Assembly: GCA_013398615.1 (NCBI GenBank)
Contig: VZSR01003807.1
Span: 3,688,307-3,752,306, forward strand
Length of the DNA: 64,000 bases
Reading direction: 5' to 3'
From: Brachypodius melanocephalos
Lineage: Eukaryota; Chordata; Aves; Passeriformes; Pycnonotidae
The notes beneath the pieces were generated by a model. It ran no database searches. It worked only from the letters and a program-made list of their open reading frames with translations, and was not told the origin of the DNA. Shown piece after piece: positions 50,301 through 61,108 of this stretch; the stretch's first letter is position 1, and every line of letters begins with the position of its first letter. A program made the translations under genes and the position numbers.

Positions 50301-53300
50301 CTTTGATCTTCTCCTCCTCTTTATCTTCTAATTTGGTTTCCTCTTCAGTTTTGATTATATTTAAGTCTTTTTCTTGATCAGGCTGAGTAAGCATAGAATC
50401 TGGCAAATTTTTTTTGTTTCCCTAGGATAACAAAACCCTTAGTTAACTCACAAGGTGAAAACAAAGGATTTAACAAAAGGCAGACAAAACACACTGAAGT
50501 CATAAGAGCAAAACAATGCTACAGTGTGGGGCTTGTCCTAAAATTACAGCACCTCTGCTTTTCCTTTTGAAAATCTTAAGCTAACCTAACAGTTTAAAGT
50601 AACAGCCAGTGTCCTAGCTTGTTTCATCACAATGATAAAGGCATGAAGCTCTTCGACCTGGACTGCAAAGCAATCCCCAAGACAAACACTGCACAAAGCA
50701 CCTTTCCACTGGGGATGCAGAAAAACCAGTACTAGCCTGTCTGGCATTCCTCCCAAAAAATACCAGCACACAGAGCAGGGGGCTGGTTGCCACATATATG
50801 CAGAAGTGTTACAGCTGTGTTGCACACTGACTTGAGGAGCCACACTGCTTCCACAGCAAACTCCAAGGCCTGTACAGTGCAGCACATCAGTTTATGGCCC
50901 TGAACTTTCTTTGCTAAAGCCACTGATTCAACAGCAGATTTTGAAAAGCTGTAATTTGTCTCTCTGGACCACTAAACTACATTAGACCATGGGTACATAA
51001 TATGTCCCAGGTCTTTGTAGAGCTCCACTGGATTCACTGCAACATAGAAGTAACAGCAGTATTTATGAGGGCTTACAAGCATAGCTAAATGCCTAATGAA
51101 AATATCAGCAATATAGCTGTGAGCATGCATTACCCAGCAAGAATAAAGCTGGACACTAAATAATCTCCATTCCACCCAGGAGGCCCTCAAACAAGTGGAA
51201 TGTTGGAGCTGTTTTCTAAACAAGTCGGACATTTTGATACCATGACCCCCTAAAACAGGCACCTAGGGTAAATATAGCTAAAATGTCTTGTTCTGAATTA
51301 GGTTCACAGCGAATTTTTGTCTTATTTTTAATCCACCATAGAAAGTTCAATCTTTATATTAATTCATGGTTACTGACACACCAAATGACTTTATTAGCAA
51401 GATATAAGACAAACTTTAAAATATATTACCAGAACGGAGGGCTTATCATTTTCTTTACTTTCATTATCATTCTCAGCTGCCTTTTTTTCTTCTTGTTGTA
51501 CTACTGCTACTTCTTCCTGCTTGCACTCATCCTTGTCCACCTTTATCTCTTTTGCATCCTGCTCTGGTTCTTCACGCGTCTTCAGTTCTTTTTCTTTTTC
51601 ACAGTCTTTACAAGGCTTGTTCATCACTTTCTCTGGCAATGCCATTTGAAATTCAATGTTAGCTGATGTACAATACTCTTCAAAACCATAGAGATATCTA
51701 AAAAAAATAACAAATTGCTTGTGATAAGTAAGTTTGACTCAAGAAGGAAAATCCAACCTAGAGAAGCTAAACATGGGCAGTAGGTTTAAAGCCTTAAAAA
51801 CTGTATTATAACCAGAGAGTTAATTTTATGTATATTACCCCTAGCACAGGATCACTTCAGTTCACTGTAGTTTTAGCATAAACCTCATGGCTTTATTACT
51901 TACTTTCTGTATGCACATTTAACATTATATCCTGCAGCTGAATTTAATACAGGGATTCCAAGATCTTGATAAACTTGCTTCCACACTGCTCCACTTTCAA
52001 TCTGTTAAAGACAATGAAATCATTGTTTTTGAATTAATTCACTGACAGAAAAAAAAACCAAACAAAAAAACCCTAAGTTGACAAAGTTTACAGCTTCAGA
52101 AAATAAATGTAAGTAATTTCCTCTGATCTATAAAATTACTATTTATCACACACACAGTATTTCACTGTAATGCAAACTGTAGTCTAACGTAATTACTTTA
52201 AGCAATTTAGCATTTCTGCAATGCAACAATCCACAGCAGGCTTTCCTCTCCAGGTAGCAATAAAACAGAGGAAAGAAAATATAACTATCAGAATGATCAC
52301 TACATCATTTTTATTTCATATTTAAAGTAATTTTGAACTATCAAAGCAAGACTTTTAATTAAATTGGAAAGAAAAAATAAGTCAAAGCATTAACAGTACT
52401 GAGCTCTGGTAGTACTGCACTAGACACAGTGCCTACCAGTCTTTCATTATGTCCTTAGAGTGCCCTTTGGTGACAAAGTCCCATGATGTGCCCATTTCTA
52501 ACCATCTGTGAAGGTAAAGCAGATGTACTGCAATACCCAATACCACGTCCTGCTTTGTCTGTCAGAAAGGTGTCACTGCACAAACAGACCTCCTCAGCTG
52601 TCAGGCTACATTCACAGGAAGCAGTCCAAAGCACAAACAGAATCTGCTTGGCCATGAATTCAATACGTTTCAATTACTCCTCCCAAGACCAGTCTCACTA
52701 ATCCCAGTCAGCAAATTCTTCTTTACACTGCCCAGAATAAATAGAAATTAAGGGCCTCACATCAGGCCACTAAATTGGTCGTCTTTGAGATTTTACTGAG
52801 TAGCAACTCCTTTCACTTTTGGAGGTAACAACTTTATCAGACAAATGTTTCTTGATATATTACAAAAACATACACACTGGCTGATTTTATGCAGCAATAA
52901 TTAAACATGCTGGGTAGATGTGCAATTTATGTAGCATCTAACTAGTTCTGGTTCATGTTAAAGCATGGTTTTTAGAGCTATAAGATATCTTATGGAGCTG
53001 TAGCAAACTTTCATTCATCTAAAGGTCCTGTGTTATTTATCAGCACTTCGCAGAGTAATAAATTATTTCACAATAATGAACAGCATCCTCAGGTTTTATG
53101 GCTCTGGAGTACTCATCATACTAATACTCACATTATCAAATCCTCCAAGTTTGTGTACAAGTCTGAATAATTTGAAGAGATTCAAATTTCTATATCCTAA
53201 TACAGGTCGTTTGTTAATAGGAGTCCCTAGGTAACAAAGACAGTTGTTAGGGTGTTTTGAAGTATTTTTTTCAGAATAACATGAAATTCACATCACATGC

Positions 53301-56300
53301 ACTACTACTAAACACATTCTTTTAAACCCCACCTCCTGCATCTGGTACTTTTCATGAAACTAACATTCTGGAGTCTTGCTGAACTAGAGGGAAAATGGGT
53401 TATGTTACTTAATGCATATATATACATCCTTCCATCCATTACTGAACATGCAGAAATTACACAAATTTTCTTGTTAACTATATTATACATATATTTATTT
53501 CACCCACTGAAACAATTACATCTAAAAATACAGTAGTCCTTGCACTGATACAAAAAAAACCCCAACCCTCACCAGGAGCAATCCCACAATGCTTCAAGAG
53601 CTGAAACTTCCTATGCTACTGTACTAGCAGTAGCTATCACATTGTCATCTCTTGTGAACAGTTTAATTAATTTTATATGGCATTAAAGAAGACACTAATT
53701 TAACCAGTTTTAATAGTAATTTTAACACAGATACCCTCACTCCTGCCTCTAGAGAAAGCGCACTTTCCTTGCAGTATATAAAAACCTGGTAAAGATTTAA
53801 CATAATGAATGGTACTGGCTTTAAAAACATCTCAATCTACAGATGATGTTCACGCACTTAAGTGATCAGAATTCACAAAAGGAAATTAGCACAAAGTAAA
53901 TGCATTCTTCCATGACCTAAAAGATGTGTGGGTCGGTATTTTAAAGTTATTAAACTGAAAATATAAATTAGTATGATTGAGAGTATTAAATGTTTGATTA
54001 CATACACTATTAAGTACACTACAGCAAATATAGTACAATATATGCAAAACGTAATAGGATACATATTTATATATATCCATTTATTTCTGAAAGCAGAAAT
54101 ACAGGACTGCATTTTAGGAGATGAGTCAACTGACAGACTCATCTTCCAAACAGTAGGGAAGTCAGAAGGCATGAGTATGGCTTTCCTGTCTCCAAAACTG
54201 TACTGCAAAGCACTACTAGTTTACAGACTCAATTTTTCAAAGTACTGCTAATCGAAATGCCTACCTCTGTCTTCCATGAACTTGTACAATTGCTGAAGAA
54301 AGTTCTCTCGTTCTTCAGGAAACGGCTCTATTTCCTCCTGTTGAAAGCAGTGCATGCAAGAAAACTGTCACCATTTTGACTTACAGTCCTTCATTAAGAA
54401 ACATAAGGCAGTGATAATTTAGGTTGAAATGTTTAAGTTTGTTTCACTGTAGTCAGCAACAGGACAAGGCACAGAGAGACACATGCTCTCAGTGCTCTGC
54501 CACATGAAACCAAGTTTTATAAACCACAGTGTTTCAAAATATATAAAACATTGAGTGTAAACATACATAGAAATTGGATTTTTGACTGATCACTCAAGTA
54601 TCATAAGCGATACCATAGATCAAGATGTGTTCTCAATTTCATCCATTTATGCAGAAAGTCTGGGAGACAGCGCTATTAATGATCAAGAGATTCTATCAGA
54701 AATCTCAGCTCTATTTCTACTGCAGTTAAGTGACTCCCTGGTTCCTGGACAGACTACATCCCTTTCAGAGATGAAGTCAAAGAGCAAATGGTGCTTGCAC
54801 TTTCTTAGGAGTTCTAATCCACTGCACTGGCAAACCGCAGCCAATAGCACTGCATGCGAACTGCCATGGGTACCAGCTGAGCACGTGCTGAGCAGGATCA
54901 ATCCCAGAACTGAAATAACAATGGATATTTCAGAAGTTCAGTTCATTGCACTAATAAACCTTTGTATTAAATTTACTTAGATTAATAAACAGTGGAGTTT
55001 TATAACAAAGCACTATGGCTTACTTTATAACACCTCATAATTTCTTTTGGAAATGGGGCTTGCCACAACTAGTAGCAATAAGATATCAATATATCAAATT
55101 CAGAAGTAATTCTGATGACTTGAGCTACTGCAGAACAGTACACCAAATATGAGTTGATTAGTTTTTAATACTATCCGTAGAGTTTTCAAAAATAACTAGT
55201 TATTCAGTAATCGAAACTAAATTATTTTTCTTTAGTGTATTTGCATTCCATGTTTACTATTTCCATTCTTCAACAGTCTCCTTGTACTAAATATTAAAGC
55301 TTCACCTACCCTGAAGCAAGGGGAAAAACATACTGTCTTTAAATTTATACTAAGACAGTTGAGAAAACAACAAAAACAGAATATCATTTCTAAACAGAAC
55401 TGAGAAAAACAAACAGACACAAACAAAAACAAACTCCAAACCCTCCAACATCTACTTAATCTTTTTAAGAAGGAGATGTACAGCTGAAAATAAGGTCAGG
55501 AAAAGCTGTAACTGTTATCAAAGACTAGGGTTTTTTTTTATTCTGTACTTCCTCTGACCCATTAAATGCACTTGGATACCAAAGGAAAGAGGCAAAAAAA
55601 TTAAGAACCAGTATTCACAATATGCTGAAACAGTTGCCCTTCAGGTATAATTATCAACAGAATTGCAATGAAAACACTCCAATCTTGCAAAGGCAATGCG
55701 AGAGGCAATTCTCTGCAAAGCACATTACATGATGGGCACCTAGTGTAGCAGCAGAGCTCAGAGCAGGCAGCTTTGATGGACAAGGACAGGCTGCATAGAG
55801 AACTGCAACCAATATACTAGAGATCCTTTTCACAGGGTAGGGGCATCAGAAACCAGCACATCCAGCTCAACTCCTCTCTGCTAAGGTAATACTGCAGCCC
55901 TAGATGTAGTACAGATAAAAGCCTCGTTAAGAACATTCATATTCCACAGACCATGGGGAACAAATTACTTGGGTGGAATAAAACTCCAAAACAGCGTAAT
56001 TCTTCAGGATTTTTTGATCTCCCATAGCAGGAAAGGGTTTTTAACAGCATCTGCTGGATCATGGAAAACAGATCATGAGCAGCTACTTGGATTTCTCACA
56101 TTCCTCACCAACAAGAAAAAACCTGCCATAAGACATTTGTCTCACAGAGGATTTAGGGGAGAGGTGATGGGTGTTGCTGAACAAAACCTTCAGGAAACCC
56201 AATAAAGTTTTGAAGAAGGAATGTATTCTTTTTAAATACAGGGGGAAATAAGGTAAAGGTTATGAAGAGGCTGAATAAAACACTCTTTTTCTACTATATA

Positions 56301-59300
56301 GTCCAATGCCTGAAGAGTACTCCTTCTCTAATGTGGTAATTCAGAGAGGTGCCAGAATGGCAAGTGAATGAATATTCCTTACTAATTCTTCCAGCAGAGA
56401 ACAAAGTAACTTTCTAAGAAAGTGTGCCAACATGAAAAGCTTAAGATGCTACAGGCCTCTGAAAAGCATTTACACTTTCTCAGAATCTCTACAAAGTCAG
56501 TATGTACTATATTACACTAATACTATCTGTTAATAATCTCTTAATGCAGTTAGACAACAAGGTTTCCTAGATAATGGTTTGAAGCAGGCAGGTCACACCG
56601 TCATATTTGCTTATATTCAAATTACACAACCAGAGTGCTAGCTGGTCAGTCTGCAGTCTCTAATGTATCTGTCTGTGCTACAAGTTAAAATAAAGTGGCT
56701 TCTACATGGATAGTGTAGTGGCTTCTTTCCTGGATAACAAAATCCAGGAAAACAACAATGTGGTTTTTGCAACACGAATTCACACAGTACTATAGCACAG
56801 CACTGGAAGAGAGGGTCTTTGACAACTCTTATCTACCGTCAGATTGCATAAAGTAAAGGAAGGACATTTCCAGTCTCTTCCATTAGGGGGAAAAAAACCC
56901 CAAGGCAGCAACTACTCTTCTTAGGAAGGTAAGTAGAGAGGATTTGCATGTCACCTCCTGTCTATATAGGATGGAAACATGTATATAGATATGAGATACA
57001 GAAGAGCATCTCTGTATCTACAGAATGGGGTGTGAACATATATACAGGATAGAAGTATATATTTTTGACACCTGTGGTGACATCTTTAAGAGTTTAGGTT
57101 TTCTGGTTTGTTTTGTTCTGGTTTACAGGTAGCAGGACTGCATAGATGGCCTGAGGGCCACCAGTGAGAACTTTTCATGTCCTAGGAAGCAGTAAAACAA
57201 CCTGCAGGGGGATAAAGTCCCAAGAGCAGGCCCACAGGCCCTGTTTGGGAAGAGATGCGGCTTGATAACCAGGAACTTATAGGAACAAAATAACAAAACC
57301 AGAGAGAGGAAGTGCAGAAACTGCTCAAATATGGGTGAAGACACACGTACCAGTGACCACCAAGCAGAGCAAAAGAGAAAAAAGTGAAAAAAAAAAACCT
57401 TTGCCTCTGTTTAGAAACTTCCTAGTTCACCAAGTGACTGAAATCACTGTTTACTGGAAAAGATATTATCACAAGAGGTGATACAGTAAATTCCAAAATA
57501 TTTGTCTGAGATGATATCCTTATGTCTAGCACATGGAAAGATTAGCTCTAACAATGTCACATGCAACTAAGAGGAACTCAGGAGGAGGTGCTGAAAGAGT
57601 ACAAGGTCAAATGTTTACAAATGCTATAGCTAAAGGCTTTGTATTTTTCACCCAGAAGTATTGTGGGCATGATCACTGTATAAAAAAGTGATGTGTCATT
57701 CTGCACAGATACAAATCTATCTATATGCACCATGTTCATGGCTGGACATGAGCCTGCTGAGTAGGTTCAGAAATTGTCTTAAGCCCAAGGAACTGTTCCT
57801 TGCTTCTCAAAATACTAAGCAGAGCACTACCTCTTGAAAACTTTTGATCAGAGCTGGATAATCTTCTGAGAGCTTAAAGAGGAGACAGAAGGAAATTATA
57901 AGCATGGAGAGGTGGCAAAGTCATAACCTCACATTTTTGCAGTCTCCCAAGACATTTTCAAGAAATGAATGACTGAAAGGTGGAACACTATCTTCTGGTA
58001 CGCCAAAGCCAAAATACCTACAGAGGAGAGACTGAGAGAAGGACACCAACAACCATTTAGGACCCAAACCAGTTCAGTTTCCTCTTTACAATTCCCCTAC
58101 TAATAGGAAATCAGATCTGCTGCACTACTGGCACTTGCTTAAAAATTAAGATAACAGCTCTCAAACCCCGGTGAGAGAAAAAGTGATTACGGCAGATACA
58201 GATTTACAGTACCACAAGAAGGTACAGAGAAATAAAAGGTTCAAAAGCCTCTCTTTCAGCCTCTCGGCCCACTGTGAAATAGTTCTTTCCACTAATTTTC
58301 TTCTTTTCTCATCTTCTTTTTTTTTTTTTTTTTTCTGGGCAGGAGGCTGGGAGTAAAGAACAGATTAGGAAACCAAACATGAGATGGGTACTCCATACTT
58401 GCAGAACAAAAAAGAGAAGAAAGGTGGAAGTGGAGTGCATGGGCTAATGTCTTGACTGAAAGTTCTGTTTCTTTACTCAGGGCAGCCAGAGAGACTGCTT
58501 GTAGTGAAGCAATTCTTCAGCAGACCAGGGAAAGAGCAAGTTACTCCATAATGCCTATGTTAACAGTATTGCCTATGTTAACATGTTACATGTCCCCTAA
58601 AGTTAAAAAGGCCTACTATGTATGTCCCTACAAATTTTTATCAGCTGTGTATCTATGCTCTTTACTAACTTCACTTGCCTCTTCCTCACTGCTGTTATCC
58701 TCTTTTTCTTTTTCATCCTCTTCCTCTTCTTCAGCTTCACTGCTGGAGCTGTCTTCTTTCAATTCTGTTTTCCAGTTACTAGGAACAGTTCTGTTTTTAC
58801 GGAATTCAAGTGCATGGTCAAAAGCTGTAAAAGAACCAGCCTTTGTTAGCACTGCAGAAAGTATCAGTTTGCACAAAAATTTCAATTAAAAAAACAGTAA
58901 TCAGGGTGATGGGGAAGAGGAAAAGAAGGAAAGACTGCTAACTAACAATTCCACTCCAAAGAACTTCAACAACTACTCCATGTTGTCCATCCTTATTTGT
59001 CTTATCCAGTCAAACTGGCCTAGTGCTCTCTGCACATCAAGGCACTCAGAGCTATTACTAGTATTTTTACCATGTCAGTGTCTACAGACACAAAGAAAGA
59101 TCTTCTACATAGGGCATATACGAAAATCTAATTGAGGAAACCCTTATCCAACAGGTTTATGCTGCAGTTTGTATATATCAAAAAGAGAGGGCAAGGAGGG
59201 AGAAACAATCACAAGCTAATTCTAAGAGTTACATTTCAACAAGCTTGAACTTTCAAATGCACCCACAATTCCATATTTTCAAAGTTCATAAAGGCAACTT

Positions 59301-61108
59301 ACAACTATTAGGAGCACTACAGTGAGAATAATTCTATAAAGTTCCAAAGAAAAAGGAAAAATATAATGTATAGAAACAACGTGTGCACGTTTGACACAGC
59401 TACACTTAAAGTCAGTGCAAAGTAGGTGGCGTGTTGTTTTGGGGAGTTTTGTTTAATTAGGTTTTGTTTTTTTAAAAAAAATCTAACTTTCCTTAAGTGC
59501 TCTCCTTCAGTATATTATTCTATAACAAAAGATCCTATATTTTAGAATCTCTAAGAGACATGAATCAATCTGCCATAGATTTAGTGCAATTCATGTAACT
59601 AAGCAAATACATACAAGTGTTCCTCACAGAAAGTTATTTTTACCTGGTTTTAACAAAGCGTCAGGCTTTGGTGAAGTTTCACTGATTTCTCGGACATCTT
59701 TTCTTGGCACAGAAACGCTGGGTAATTTAGAAAATGTTAAAAAAATGTAAGTATTTTAAAGGTAAACTAACTATACAATACAAAGCTACCACTAAGATGA
59801 TAATACACTGACCAAACATACTTAAGAAGCATATGAAGTATATCTTGACAATTCTACAGTGTTAATCTGGCATAATGTTTGGTGTTCAGTGGATTAAAAC
59901 CAGAACTTTTACAATAAATTGATTAGACTATATGCATTCACTGCATACTAAAGAAAGCATGTTACTTCCACAAACAGGTAGTTTCTGGAATATCCCATAT
60001 ATGTAATACTTTAAACCTTCACATTAATTTAACATTAATTTAGAACTCTACCTTGCTTAAAACAGAAATGGGTATTAGTGTAAACTGTCGATATGAAATT
60101 AAAGACTTCTAAATTGAAAGAACAAAGCACTTTCTGATTTCTACTTTGTCTATAACCAAAGAAACCTATCTGAATTGCAGCTCTGGAGGACTGGGGGGTG
60201 GGTATGTGCTTGTGTGCACACATATTATTTGTGGTCCTTGGGTGATGTGCACTGATGCTTGAAAAACTATCAAATAGTAAAGCAATACCCTAGACTTAGT
60301 AAGTAACTAAACCACAACAAAACTGTTAAATATTTCAATATCCTTCCTGCAAAACAGTCTGTTAAATTGAACCAAGCACAATAAGTAGCTGCAACTTTTG
60401 AAATAAAAACCAAAATCTAGAAAAAGAATTCTATTGTGAGTTTAAGAACACAAAGTTCTTTATTTTGTTGCAAATACCAGACAGTCTGGTTTTCTATATT
60501 TCTCTATCCTTTTTCCAACTTTAAGTAGCATTACAGTGCTTTGCAAGGAGCATGATAAGATGCAGTTGCAGTGTAAACTGAGATAAACATATGCCTTACT
60601 ACCTTCAAACAAGAAAGAGGATTTCTGTGTGTGCATGCGGTGTACGTGCAGGCATGCACACATCCCCACCGACCCTTCTGGAGCTGGGTAAGCTTACAGC
60701 CACATCCCTGAAAAGCACTGCTCTGTTCCAACCACAGCAGGAAAGAGTTTCAGGCCATTCTTGAAGTCACGTAATACTACTGTGTTTGCCACAATTTTAA
60801 CAATGAAACTGAAACTAAGACAGATAGATTTATGTATCCCATTATTTATAATGATGAAGTTCAAGACTAATTTAATCGCCATGTAGGCTGTTAACAGTTT
60901 TTTAAACATTAGAAAAATCTTGGCAGGAACTTACTGATGTTATTAATACTTTACCAAACACATCTCATACTACATTTCACTTGAGGTATAAATTTTGTGC
61001 AATTATCAAACTCTACATTCCTACTTACAATTTGCCATCCTTGAATGAGCGAACAAGAATATTGTCTTTTTTCACCGCAATATCATCACTACAATCTGGA
61101 CAAACCAC
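23240..61108 (-). CDS. ARID4B: ARID4B, AT-rich interaction domain protein 4B (3' 16 coding exons; partial)
   Basis: ARID4B (RBP1L1/SAP180) is a nuclear chromatin adaptor of the SIN3-HDAC co-repressor complex. Sixteen exons join in phase to 1,116 codons, matching residues 196 to the end of the 1,312-residue human protein. The N-terminal Tudor part lies beyond the window. In order: an RBB1NT segment (VVCPDCSDDIAVKK, residues 1-50 here); an acidic run (77-100); the ARID DNA-binding domain (about 101-200, with FLQQLYKFMEDRGTPINKRP); an acidic linker with 12 Glu in a row (about 351-362); the chromo-barrel/Tudor-knot domain (about 372-440, FECYPPGMKVQVRYGRG and YDEWIKADKIVRPADK); a long Ser/Lys/Glu-rich region with basic NLS-like clusters; and a C-terminal coiled coil (1026-1073). 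One intron is GC-AG. Identification is very secure. Confidence 0.97.
23943..24089 (-). CDS. ARID4B: ARID4B exon, C-terminal coiled coil
   Basis: A 147-base exon from DLENLTSAERITVLQEKLQE to RRKRLKKKERE. Heptad-like leucine spacing followed by a strongly basic cluster. The acceptor is CTTGCAG and the donor GTAAGT. Confidence 0.96.
25713..25928 (-). CDS. ARID4B: ARID4B exon before the coiled coil
   Basis: A 216-base exon. It runs from NSSDSDELSAGESVSKSQSA through SVSTGMKSHQTK to LPKVYKWSFQM plus one base; the last block is highly conserved in the family. The donor is GTAAGT. Confidence 0.95.
28248..28358 (-). CDS. ARID4B: ARID4B exon, basic NLS-like segment
   Basis: A 111-base exon from CAGQKRLKDAQGGGSSSKKQ to KKKSKT plus one base. 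The acceptor is ATATAG. A nearer CAG inside the exon (28351) would lose five bases and break the frame. The donor is GTAAGT. Confidence 0.92.
30219..31427 (-). CDS. ARID4B: ARID4B large exon
   Basis: A 1,209-base exon of 402 full codons. It includes SESSDDSEQEDDQ near its start, the KSPERLRKEMEELSEDSDSD block, the basic KRGKRRHC, NSSNSSSDEDEEDK, the strongly conserved KKYNGLEEKRKSLRTSTFYS and DRKDVWSSIQGQWPKKTLKE, and NTPPTTPESPSSVTVTES near the end. It is rich in possible phosphorylation sites. The donor is GTAAAG. Confidence 0.96.
32148..32192. repeat. (AT)n microsatellite in ARID4B intron
   Basis: About ten AT units, then a less regular AT/GT tail. It lies between the large exon and the preceding exon. 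Confidence 0.9.
32867..33059 (-). CDS. ARID4B: ARID4B exon, basic and serine-rich linker
   Basis: A 193-base exon from NKTDREKEEKYSPKPCKLRR to ISSIINGLQ plus one base. The acceptor is CACCTAG and the donor GTATTG. Confidence 0.94.
33789..33873 (-). CDS. ARID4B: ARID4B exon, end of chromo-barrel domain
   Basis: An 85-base exon from YDEWIKADKIVRPADKNVPK to HRKKIK. It completes the domain and starts a basic cluster. The acceptor is TGTTTAG and the donor GTAGTT. Confidence 0.95.
33874..40215 (-). other. ARID4B: ARID4B intron of 6.3 kb
   Basis: AT-rich and mostly featureless. It contains a 222-codon open frame on the minus strand (35274-35942, first ATG downstream of a GTG) and an overlapping 120-codon frame on the plus strand (35345-35707). 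No known domain and no dated repeat. Confidence 0.7.
40216..40467 (-). CDS. ARID4B: ARID4B exon, poly-Glu run and chromo-barrel domain
   Basis: A 252-base exon. DDTNKEEDEDEEEA is followed by 12 Glu, mostly GAG (a TCC microsatellite on the plus strand, about 40392-40424). FECYPPGMKVQVRYGRG to LYLVHYCGWNV then gives most of the chromo-barrel/Tudor-knot domain. The donor is GTAACT. Confidence 0.95.
41810..42032. repeat. Pair of AT/CA and AT/TG microsatellites in inverted arrangement
   Basis: A TATATACACACACACGTATAC-type run near 41817-41839 and a complementary GCATATATATGTGTGTGTAT run near 41981-42000. They could pair as a hairpin of modest stability. Confidence 0.7.
44425..44550 (+). mobile_element. 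Fragment resembling an avian endogenous-retrovirus LTR
   Basis: The run TCGTGGTTTTGGCTGGGATA, GAGTTTGTTTCTCCTTGGTA and CAGTGCTCTGTTTTGGAT resembles the start of LTRs common in many birds (TCCTGGTTTCAGCTGGGATA type). Only a short diverged piece is present, with no internal retroviral genes nearby. The downstream end is uncertain. Confidence 0.6.
50249..50421 (-). CDS. ARID4B: ARID4B exon, acidic linker
   Basis: A 173-base exon from GNKKNLPDSMLTQPDQEKDL to VEEKEKS plus two bases. It is shorter than the matching human stretch. The acceptor is TCCTAG and the donor GTAAGT. Confidence 0.92.
51430..51697 (-). CDS. ARID4B: ARID4B exon, end of ARID domain and Glu/Lys linker
   Basis: A 268-base exon. 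YLYGFEEYCTSANIEFQMAL closes the ARID domain; a charged linker ending KENDKPSVL follows. It is diverged from mammals in the linker. The donor is GTAATA. Confidence 0.94.
51904..52001 (-). CDS. ARID4B: ARID4B exon, ARID domain
   Basis: A 98-base exon from IESGAVWKQVYQDLGIPVLN to CAYR plus two bases. The acceptor is TAACAG and the donor GTAAGT. Confidence 0.95.
53132..53226 (-). CDS. ARID4B: ARID4B exon, ARID domain
   Basis: A 95-base exon from TPINKRPVLGYRNLNLFKLF to LGGFDN, the DNA-contacting core of the ARID fold. The donor is GTGAGT. Confidence 0.95.
54265..54337 (-). CDS. ARID4B: ARID4B exon, start of ARID domain
   Basis: A 73-base exon encoding EEIEPFPEERENFLQQLYKF and MEDR plus one base. 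The acceptor is TCAACAG and the donor GTAGGC. Confidence 0.95.
54338..58678 (-). other. ARID4B: ARID4B intron of 4.3 kb (GC-AG)
   Basis: Starts with GCAAGT and ends CTTTCAACAG. AT-rich, with a T-run at 58316-58333. No gene, RNA or dated repeat recognised. Confidence 0.75.
58679..58824 (-). CDS. ARID4B: ARID4B exon, acidic region, with GC donor
   Basis: A 146-base exon from FDHALEFRKNRTVPSNWKTE to EDNSSEEE. It ends in phase 0 before GCAAGT at 58678-58673. No GT donor keeps the frame. Confidence 0.94.
59644..59717 (-). CDS. ARID4B: ARID4B exon, end of RBB1NT segment
   Basis: A 74-base exon encoding VSVPRKDVREISETSPKPDA and LLKP. The acceptor is ACCCAG and the donor GTAAAA. Confidence 0.93.
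61029..61108 (-). CDS. ARID4B: ARID4B exon, RBB1NT segment (most 5' seen)
   Basis: An 80-base exon encoding VVCPDCSDDIAVKKDNILVR and SFKDGK, plus two bases. The acceptor TTTGCAG is at 61109 and the donor is GTAAGT. The preceding exon lies beyond base 64000. Confidence 0.95.

Noticed and set aside
54582..54980. 132-codon plus-strand frame upstream of the ARID exons
   Set aside because: No recognisable family, no splice context of note, and a competing minus-strand frame over the same bases.
58674..58676. Alternative GT donor four bases inside the GC-AG intron
   Set aside because: It would shift the frame into the ARID exon, whereas the GC donor keeps the family sequence.
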